Shown in pieces: positions 56,641 to 64,000 of a stretch of DNA of 64,000 nt (the stretch's first letter is position 1; each line of letters opens with the position of its first letter). The notes under the pieces were generated by a model. It had not been told where the DNA came from. It did no database searches and saw nothing but the letters and a program-made list of their open reading frames with translations. Both the position numbers and the translations under genes were made by a program. This DNA is from Cunninghamia lanceolata (taxonomy: Eukaryota > Streptophyta > Pinopsida > Cupressales > Cupressaceae): positions 3,844,001-3,908,000 of the forward strand of contig BSBN01000242.1 in the NCBI GenBank assembly GCA_027924645.1. Direction: 5' to 3'.

Positions 56641-57579
56641 ACTTTGGCATTAATAAGATAGTGGCTTTGGTAAGTAAAAATTACTTTTGGCCTCAGATAT
56701 ATAAGGATGTTAGGAAATTTGTGCAGAGTTGTAGAGTTTGTTAAGTTGCAAAAGGGAGTAGTCAAAAAACTAGATTGTATAAACCTTTTACAGTACCAGA
56801 GAGACCTTGGGAAGACATAAGTATGGATTTTGTAATGGGATTGCCGAAAACACTAAGAGGACATGATTCAATATTTGTAGTGGTGGACAAATTTTCAAAG
56901 ATGGTACATTTCATACCTTGTAAGAAGACAACTGATGTAGTGCATGTAGATGACCTATTTTTCAAGGAGATTGTGAGATTGCATGGATTATCTAAGAGCA
57001 TAATTTCAGTCAAGGACACAAGATTTCTTGGATACTTTTGGAAGACACTTTGGAAGAAGATGAAGATAGATTTGAAGTTCACTTCAACATTTCATCCATA
57101 GACTGATGGACAGACAGAGGCAGTGAATAGGAGTTTGGAAAACTTGTTGAGATTTTTGATTGGAGAGATGGCAGGAAGTTGGGATTTGATTCTTTCACAA
57201 GCATAGTTTGCATACAATAATTCAGTGAATAGGAGTACCAAAAGAACGCCCTTTGAGATTGTTACTAGAGTAAATCCTAGAGGAGTGACAAAGTTGAGGG
57301 ATATTAGTATGGAAGAAAAGAGAAGTGCAGAAGAAGAAGAATTTGCGGAACATATGGAGATAATGAATAATCTAGTGAAGAAGCATTTGGAAGAGATGAA
57401 CAGTAAGTATAAAGAACAAGAAGATGAGAAGAGGAGACATAAGGAATTTACAGTTGGAGATGAAGTGATGGTATACTTGAGAAAAGAAAGATTTCCAGTT
57501 GGGATATATAACAAGTTGAAGATGAAAAAGTTTGGACCTTGTAAGATACTTAGAAAATTTGATTCATGAAATGCATATG
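56641..57579 (+). pseudogene. Chromovirus integrase
   Basis: After the shift the zinc-binding region is seen in pieces (AGHFGINK, CRVC). The core is clear: [20 protein letters not shown] (Asp), [20 protein letters not shown] (Asp) and TDGQTEAVNRSLENLLR (Glu). The C-terminal domain has [17 protein letters not shown] and [14 protein letters not shown], a GPY/F-type module. Stops occur at 56741, 57101, 57206 and 57567. At 57580 a Copia-type element begins; the C-terminal tail continues at 61268. Confidence 0.88.
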
Positions 57580-57877
57580 TGTTAGTGTGAATAGGGTTAC
57601 TTTGCTATCTAGCTCTTTCTTAGCTTGTTCTCCACCTTAGCTCTTTTCACACTAGGTTAAGCTTACTTAGGGACTTTTTCACTTTATCCCACATTGGTTG
57701 TGTATTGAGTCTCTTGGGTGGAATATCCTATATATACCCACCTCTTGCTCTCATATGAGCATCTCATTCTATTGTAATGCTTTGCATTCTCTTGAGTTGA
57801 ATACAGTTTATTTAGCTCATATCTGATTTCTATTTGCTTTCTCTGAATCACTTGCATGCTTGGGTAGAAATCTAACA
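57580..57877 (+). repeat. 5' LTR of Copia-type element
   Basis: Starts TGTTAGTGTGAATAGGG and ends AATCTAACA. TATATATACCC near 57730 is a likely TATA box. The first 53 bp match 60316-60368 with one change seen (AATAGGG versus AACAGGG). Confidence 0.85.
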
Positions 57878-57891
57878 TGGTATCAAAGCAG
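57878..57891 (+). promoter_or_regulatory. Primer-binding site of Copia-type element
   Basis: TGGTATCAAAGCAG follows the LTR directly; tRNA-iMet type with one base changed from TGGTATCAGAGC. Confidence 0.8.
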
Positions 57892-59020
57892 TTGTGAGTT
57901 GTGGGTTAGCATTTTTTTTTAAATCTGAGAGTGTAGAGTTGTTTTTCGAAGCACATGAGTATGCTCTTCTCTTGCATCTTCGGATGATCTGGAGAAACAA
58001 AAAAGTGTGGAGAAAACTCTAGTTTGTGAGTTGTGGGTTTCGAAGCACATGAGTATGCTCTTCTCTTGCATCTTCTGATGATCTGGAGAAATAGAAAAGT
58101 GTGGAGAAAACTCTAGTTTCTGGGGGGGTTCATATTTTGACTTGCCAGTTGCAAGTTTTTTTCATAGCTTCCTCAAGACTCTTTGAGCTAAAATCTAACA
58201 ATCGGCTTGCATTTTATTTATTCTAATCAATCTTGCAGGTTGCAGCATGCCTTTGTTTATCTTAGGTAGTTGATTCAGTCTTTGCATGCCATTTTTTGGT
58301 GCTAAACACATTTTTTTTCATTAGAGTCACATTTTCTATAGATCACAGAGAAAAACGCCTTTTGGGTTTTGTTCGCAGCACCGAAAAACTATCTAGGTAT
58401 CTATTAGTTTTTGCATATAGCTTATATATTTTGCAGAAATGACGTCAGAAAGCTACAGCAAAACATCTCTCCATTGGCGTTTTGGAAATTGCAGTTCAAC
58501 TTCCAAAGGCTGTAACTCGGGCTCCCGACCTCGGATTTGCGAGCTTCTTTTTTTGATTTTGGCTAATTTTTCGTGCTCTACATGCTGGTGCAATCATTTT
58601 TTGATTTTAGTGTATAGATTTTTTAGTAATCTTATATTCTCACACGTGACTCTGCGTAGTTCCCATTTTTGGGACTTTCAAAAGTGCATAACTTTTGCAT
58701 ACAGCCTCGGATCGAGGCGATTCTTTTTTTGAAAGTGCATATCTTTTCATGTACTTCATAGTGGTACTTTTAATTTCATTTGGGTTTTTCCCAAAATTGT
58801 AATTTCAGTATATGTTCATTTTGTGAGGATTTGTAAAAGCATTGAAGTCATGTCCACTCAACGTTCTCTTGCTAGTGGCCATTGTAACCACACTACATAT
58901 AAAGTGCCAAATCATATTTTCTTGGGGGGTTCTTTGATTGAGTGGAAAAGGGGGTGTCTTATGTGCTCTCTTTGAGTCACATCTTTTATGGGGTTATTGT
59001 AATCATTTTGGGGGTTCATC

Positions 59021-60303
59021 ATGGATATCAGTTATTTCCATCCTTCTGTTGTTAAGTTAACCTCAGAGAACTATTTGTCTTGGAAACAAGGGATAAAGAA
59101 TCATTGCCTTGAGCAAGATCTATTGCCCCATCTCTTTGGACTCGTTCCTGAGCCAAGTGACTATGAATAGAAGAATGCATGGTTTAACAATAATGACATG
59201 GTCTATGGACTAATATGTATTACTATTTCTGAGGATATTCTACATCACATAGAGCACACTGAGTGCCCTTTCACTACTTGGACCATCATCCAGCAGTTGT
59301 ATGGAGACTTTGGATCTTCATCTAATAGTGATGTTTCCTTGGATGACCAGGCTCTGGTGGATGATACTAAGTCTTCTTTTACCCTATCTTGTGTGACATA
59401 CATTGATACCCCATCTTCAGATACAACACCTGTTGCTTCATCAGATTCTAGAGATGCTTCTTTGAGAGCTTCTAGTGATTCTTTGCAGCAGGATCATTAC
59501 AGTCTTCCTGATTGGGATTCCTATTTATCAGACATTGCATCTTTGTTTGTGGAGTCTCACATTTCAGATTTGGAGGACACATTGGAGGGGCTATCTCTCC
59601 TCTTTCATGAAAATTATTTTGTCCTTGCACCTGTTGTTACTACAGAGTTCAAAGAGGCTTCTTCGAGGGCTTCCAGTGATTCTTTGCAGCAGGATCATAT
59701 TTGTCTTCTGTATTCACTTCATTGGGACCAATTTCTACCAGACATCTCTTATTTGTTTGTAGAGTCTCACATTTCAGATTTAGATGACACTCTTGAGGAC
59801 ATTCAACTTCTCTTTGATGATAGTCATTTCATCACTGTTATCCCATCTTCCTTGTCTTTGGATCTTGTACCTCCTGGTTGTACCCATGGGATTGGATTGC
59901 TTCTACCTTCGTGCATTGAGGCATCTTTTGATATTCACATGGGGACACTTGAGCAGAGTTCTAAGATAGGATACATCTTGAGACTTCCTTCCTCACCTTG
60001 CTTCTTTAAGTGGGAGTTACTTCGACATTCACCATTGGAGTTGTTTCTTCCTAAGGGGAGAAATGTCATTTGTCACAAATGGATCATCTTCAGCATTCAT
60101 ATATGGGCATCCTCTTTTGGCACAGAAGCTACTTTGTTGTGGGGGGCTTTCATAGTCTCTTTCACTCTCTCTACTTTTGGGGGGGTCTCCTCTCTCTCTA
60201 TTTTTTTTGGGGGGGGTGCTTTCTCTCTCTTTGGGGGGAATTTTATGTACATGGGTACCTCATCAAGCATGATATGCCGGGACCCATTTCCCCCTAAGTT
60301 GCA
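59021..60303 (+). pseudogene. Gag-like ORF with Ser-rich internal duplication
   Basis: ATG 59021 starts MDISYFHPSVVKLTSENYLS then WKQGIKNHCLEQDLLPHL, the N-terminal gag pattern of Copia elements (DUF4219/UBN2 type), with one TAG at 59168. ILHHIEHTECPFTTWTIIQQ and LYGDF complete this part. Then comes a domain I do not know, present twice: SLQQDHYSLPDWDSYLSDIA/SLFVESHISDLEDTLEGL near 59480-59600 and SLQQDHICLLYSLHWDQFLP/SYLFVESHISDLDDTLEDI near 59680-59810. No zinc knuckle, protease or pol follows. The frame runs on into the LTR, so the natural end is unclear. Confidence 0.65.
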
Positions 60304-60368
60304 CTTAAGGGGGGGTGTTAGTGTGAACAGGGTTACTTTGCTATCTAGCTCTTTCTTAGCTTGTTCTT
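60304..60368 (+). repeat. Polypurine tract and truncated 3' LTR
   Basis: ACTTAAGGGGGG precedes TGTTAGTGTGAACAGGG at 60316. Identity with the 5' LTR ends at about 60368. Confidence 0.8.
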
Positions 60369-61267
60369 CCTTAGATGAAGCCATGTGATGTGAAGCACTC
60401 GAATCAAGAACCCAAGTGGACGGTGAAGAAGTAACTGCAACAAGGGCCTTGCCCTTTCCTTTCCCCTTGCTATTTTCTTTTGCCTTGTTAGACCCCTCAT
60501 TAGAACTCTGTTTGATAGACTCAGGAACATTGATATTATTCTTTTCAAGAATGTGTGTCAAGTGATCAATTTGTTTCTTTAGACATTTATGTTCATCATG
60601 ACTAGGTCTTTTACAATAGGCACATTGGACCTCTCTTTCTTAGGCTTGTCACCCTTGGAAAATTGGGTCTCAATAGTTGCTTTTGAAGCAACCGATATCT
60701 AATCCTTCTTCTCCTTGCTATTCTTTTATTTCTTATCCTTACTATTGTTGTTACTACTTTCTCCTTTCTGTTCTTTTGTGCCTTGGTTGGCAGCCAAGGC
60801 ATGTGACTTAGAGGACTTAAGAGTGCCCATTTGGATTAGCTTGTCCTGTTCTTGAGTGAGACTAACAGCAAAATCATCTAAAGATGGCATGGTGAATTGA
60901 GTACCAAGTGCACACTTAGTAGCATAGAAGGTAGAAACAAACACAGAATATTCTAAACTTAGCTTAGAGAGAATACTAAGAATCAGTTGTTCCTCTTTCT
61001 TTTCAATTCCACATTGTTTCAACTGTAATCTAATGGCCTTTAGCTTTGTGAAGAAGTCTTGTATTGTATCAAAATTACATGGATTTAACCCTATTAGCTC
61101 ATTCTCCAATTGATGTCCCCTTAATTCATCTTGTTTACCAAAGAGATTTTCTAAAGTAGTCCATACATCATTTGGTGTTGTAGTAGATTCAACATGAAAA
61201 AGAAGATCAGGAGATACAGACATGCATAGAGTTCCAAAAGCTTCATCTAGTCTGTTATGAAATTTAG
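60369..61267 (-). pseudogene. Antisense Copia gag-protease fragment
   Basis: Minus strand: FHNRLDEAFGTLCMSVSPDL, TTTPNDVWTTLENLFGKQDE, LRGHQLENELIGLNPCNFDT, LILSILSKLSLEYSVFVSTF and LTQEQDKLIQMG, a UBN2-type gag. After stops, WVLDSSASHHMASSKEEQAK is a Copia protease active site with Asp-Ser-Ser-Ala in place of the usual Asp-Ser-Gly-Ala. It abuts the truncated 3' LTR of the plus-strand Copia element on the left and chromovirus sequence on the right. Either a second truncated insertion or a chimera made during reverse transcription. Confidence 0.8.
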
Positions 61268-61550
61268 GCCAGAGACATTAGGTATATCACCTATTTTCAA
61301 CATTGCATACCTATATCAGTATCATGAAATAGAGTTCAGTGACAACATGGAAGAAGACTTCAAGAACTAGTTACCATAGCAAGCACCAGAGCAGATTGAA
61401 GACATTTTGGATAGCAGAGTTGGATGCAACACTAGAGGAGGCAGACCAACAAAAGATTCATCATGGATTTCTCAGGCTAAGGTGGACTGCCTTGGTTTTC
61501 CTCTAACCCCACAAAGTGAGGGACTCACTTTTTTAATAACCCTAGATGTC
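61268..61550 (+). pseudogene. Chromovirus C-terminal tail with damaged chromodomain
   Basis: A plus frame reads LGISPIFNIAYLYQYHEIEF, then after one stop PEQIEDILDSRVGCNTRGGR and PTKDSSWISQAKVDCLGFPL. This is the usual linker and a chromodomain, but the central strand that normally carries the Tyr-Leu-Val-Lys-Trp motif is missing between TRG and GRP. A chromodomain at this place defines chromoviruses and directs insertion to chromatin. The 3' LTR follows at 61551. Confidence 0.7.
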
Positions 61551-62397
61551 TGATGCAGGAGCATCCTTGGTTCAAGAGCAATCTTACATCAACCAAAAAT
61601 ATTTGCATTTCAGTTTGTTTCTTTTCATTTTCCAGTTTAGTTCAGGAAGTTCAGTCAGTAGTAGTTTCTATATTTTGTCCCGCATTCTACCGTAGTTGCA
61701 TTTCAGACCTTGGGGAGCTAGATTTAGCATCTAGATTCATTCATGCACATCATATCCAAAATTTAGAGCATTTGGATCAAGTATCGGTAAGATATCACTA
61801 TCAGAAGATCATCTGTTTTCTCATAGTAGAGCATCCTGATAGTCCCAATTAATTAGCTAAAGGAGAAAATTTGTGGAGAATTTCACAACTCACAGGGCTA
61901 AATTACACATCATTCAATGTTGTTTGGTTCTTGGCCAACCTTCCCTGAGATCCGCACAACATTCCATTCATTCGCGAAGGAATTCTATTCAAATAGGTCT
62001 GACATATCTGTGTATACATGTTACAGCTCTTCATTGGAATTTACAATCTTCCCTGGCCGACGCGGAGGAATCTTTGGTCTCGGAGATGATATATATTGAT
62101 GTAATAGATGCCTAGGAAAGTAAGTGGAATTCATAGAGATAGTTGATAGTTTGAATTCTTGCAAAGGAGCTTCAAAGCTATATATTGTGTATATTATGAT
62201 ATTCTATAATCAGGCTTGTGAGCCATAATTGTAAGCCCTCGCATGTTGTCGGCCAATTTGTATTTGAATTCCATGATATATTGAATGACTGAATCTGCAT
62301 TTGTTTCATTTCTTTGAGTTGTTTCCATTGTGTTTACTCTAGTTGCACAGTTTGGACTGTTCTCTTTGAGGACCCTCCTAACCGTAACTGCACCAAG
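61551..62397 (+). repeat. 3' LTR of chromovirus
   Basis: TGATGCAGGAGCATCC to GCACCAAG, matching 9032-9893. The chromovirus and its 3' LTR end here; unrelated DNA (ATCAACAATTTG) follows. Confidence 0.85.
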
Positions 62398-64000
62398 ATC
62401 AACAATTTGAAAAAACCATGTGAGATCCAATGGACAAGACTTCAAATTCCAAGATAACACATGTAGGGTTTAACAAGAGTGTTTAAGCCCAATGATGACA
62501 TGTGTTAAGAGATAAGACCTCCCTCAGTTATAATTAAAGTATGCACATATACAAAAAAAATTAGTCACAGTTAACATTCAACATACATGTGGCAAATTTT
62601 AATTGGTTCTTTATGTTGTAGCTCCCTATTGCACTCATGTTTCTATCGCCTCCAACCAATAATATCGAAACACATCAAGTTCCCCTTTGTTCTAATTGAG
62701 ACTAATACAAGTATAATCAATATAAAGGTGTTGTTATTGCACACACCATAAATTTATGGTCAGGCAAAAGTTATGAAGATTAGATAGTAGAGGTGTGAAT
62801 GGCTAAAGGGAAGATGCTCATGGTTTTATTTTTCCATTTTGCCCTAACAAATGGGAATAAGCCACATGGACACGAGTAATGTTTTGTTTAATAGTTTCAC
62901 TAATGACTCAACTAAATCATTTTATTATTTTGGGACTTACAAAATAATTCAAAGGTTTATATATAATCATTACACTATGTTAAACGTCGACACATTCAAT
63001 GATCAAGATTTGTTTGATTTTAGATCTATGATATTAGGCTACCAAGTGAGAGGAAAGTGGTGTGCAGTTTGCTTGCCCATTGGATTGAGAGGAATATAAT
63101 GGTGACACATAGCTAGCTCAGTAAATTCATAGATATATGGCCGTTGGGCCAACGAGAAGGGGATAGCGAGATCGGTGAAGGTAGTGTCTAGATATTTGTT
63201 AATAGGTTACTAGTCATTTTACCATTGCAAGGAGATCACTTAAATGTCTGATGACTGACAATTACTGGTTAACTTCAAAATATAACAAAAAGTGTATAAG
63301 GTAAATATTTTTGAATTGCAACATAACATAAAGGGCACATGGATTTAAACTAAAGTATACAACCAAACACAAAGAAGAAGCCCATGTTATTAAACCAAAG
63401 CAAAGTGAATGTAAACCCATAAGTGATAAAGACTTTGCTTGCAAAACTTATAATAAACAAAAGACACTGAGACTTAGAGCACAAGGTTGGTTCAAATAGT
63501 TTTACTATACTCTCAAGGGAACTCTCCATGAGTATTGTATTGAGGAGTCTCTCTTTATATATATTATGTTTTTTTTTCATAATCTTGTTTTGGCCACTTA
63601 TTTAAGGATGAAATTTGCAAGAAAATTTATAATTTTGTCATATATCAATGTTCTTTCATTGGCATCTCTTTTTGCAAAAGTTATGAAGATTGAATGGTAG
63701 AGCTGCAAACAACAAAATTGAAGCTTCTCATGGTTTTATTTCATAGTCTTGCCCCAACAAATGGGAATAAGCCATGTGGACTCAGGTAGATATGGGATTA
63801 CTTTACATTGAAACTATGACCCAAATATGAATATGAATACAAATAATTAAAATAGGTCTTCACAATGAACATGGATATAATATCACTCAATTTGTTTACT
63901 TAATTAGCTTAGAACAAAAAGTGTATAAATTAAAACAAAGTTTGACATTGCAACAAAATTAGGATTCGAAACATGGGATTTTGGCCAAGACAAAGAGCAA
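62398..64000. other. Right flank, no gene recognised
   Basis: AT-rich DNA. Two direct copies of a segment of about 113 bp lie at 62764-62876 and 63674-63786 (shared words GCAAAAGTTATGAAGATT, CTCATGGTTTTATTT, ACAAATGGGAATAAGCCA). A further weaker pair near 63285 and 63918 (AAAAAGTGTATAA) suggests a decayed tandem duplication. No coding frame supported. Confidence 0.5.

Larger units (their letters stand above)
57580..60368 (+). mobile_element. Non-autonomous Copia-type LTR element with gag-like ORF
   Basis: 5' LTR at 57580-57877, primer-binding site TGGTATCAAAGCAG, a leader with a 94-bp duplication (57947-58040 and 58041-58130), a gag-like ORF (59021 on), polypurine tract ACTTAAGGGGGGG and the first 53 bp of a 3' LTR from 60316. 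After CTTGTTCT the 3' LTR is replaced by antisense Copia gag-pro sequence. No integrase or RT is present. Inserted in the chromovirus just after its integrase; no matching duplication found because the right end is lost. Confidence 0.8.
9032..62397 (+). mobile_element. Ty3/gypsy chromovirus, host of the nested insertions
   Basis: LTRs at 9032-9893 and 61551-62397 bracket a gag-pro-RT-RNase H-integrase-chromodomain order, all on the plus strand. The element is cut twice: E1 (12344-55535) entered the RT between GLTN and the following Ala-Pro-Ser-Thr-Phe-type motif, and a Copia-type insert (57580-61267) lies just after the integrase C-terminus. Without inserts it is about 6.5 kb, an ordinary size for a plant chromovirus. 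Many stops, one frameshift and an altered RT active site show it is long dead. As the outermost element it is the oldest in the stack. No clear target-site duplication was found. Confidence 0.85.

Overview
The window is plant nuclear DNA and almost entirely transposable elements. Gene density is near zero, nested LTR retrotransposons dominate, and there are CCCTAAA telomere-type repeats and fragments of PLS-type PPR genes. This suggests a large repeat-rich plant genome, most likely a gymnosperm (conifer); the assignment is by impression, not by a marker gene. I see no intact host gene, no tRNA or rRNA, and no CRISPR.

Layout. (i) 1-9031: decayed LINE-like fragments with DUF4283/zinc-knuckle ORF1 sequence, in a tail-to-tail pair at 438-2400 and a third copy at 6611-8440 between 23-nt direct repeats; plus a 2.3-kb Copia-type element (2407-4674) with 0.22-kb LTRs and only a gag gene. 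(ii) 9032-62397: a Ty3/gypsy chromovirus whose two LTRs lie 51.7 kb apart because other elements have landed in it. (iii) 62398-64000: flanking DNA with no recognised gene.

The chromovirus is split inside its RT by an element called E1 here (12344-55535, TG...CA ends, 5-bp duplication CAAAT), and near the end of its integrase by a Copia-type element fused to an antisense Copia gag-pro fragment (57580-61267). Without its own inserts E1 is about 3.9 kb. It carries one reading frame of about 990 codons on the minus strand that I do not recognise; it may be a solo LTR of an element with very long, protein-coding LTRs. E1 received two inserts. One is a 16.6-kb Ty3/gypsy Tat-lineage element (12580-29142; two 1038-bp LTRs; duplication ACAAC; gag, protease, G-patch, RT, two RNase H domains, integrase) that also has a separate antisense plant-mobile-domain gene with its own TATA box and intron. 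The other is a 22.7-kb DNA transposon (31666-54389; terminal inverted repeats; 4-bp duplication GTAT).

The DNA transposon is the most unusual object. It has a rightward DDE-transposase-like gene (35178-39113, disabled) and a leftward multi-exon gene (48083-46045) with no stop or frameshift in my model. Clusters of the palindrome GGATATCC lie near both ends and upstream of both genes. Between the genes sits a large foldback array with exact 359-bp and 154-bp periods. About 4.5 kb of degenerate CCCTAAA sequence fills the space between the second gene and the right end. PPR gene fragments are also present. By its 4-bp duplication it could belong to the Sola superfamily, but that is inference.

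Nearly all in-frame stops in the retroelement and transposase genes are single C-to-T type changes from Gln, Arg or Trp codons, which fits decay of methylated DNA. Nesting gives a relative age order: chromovirus, then E1 and the Copia insert, then the Tat element and the DNA transposon inside E1. Coordinates were read by hand; element ends with duplications should be exact, pseudogene limits approximate.
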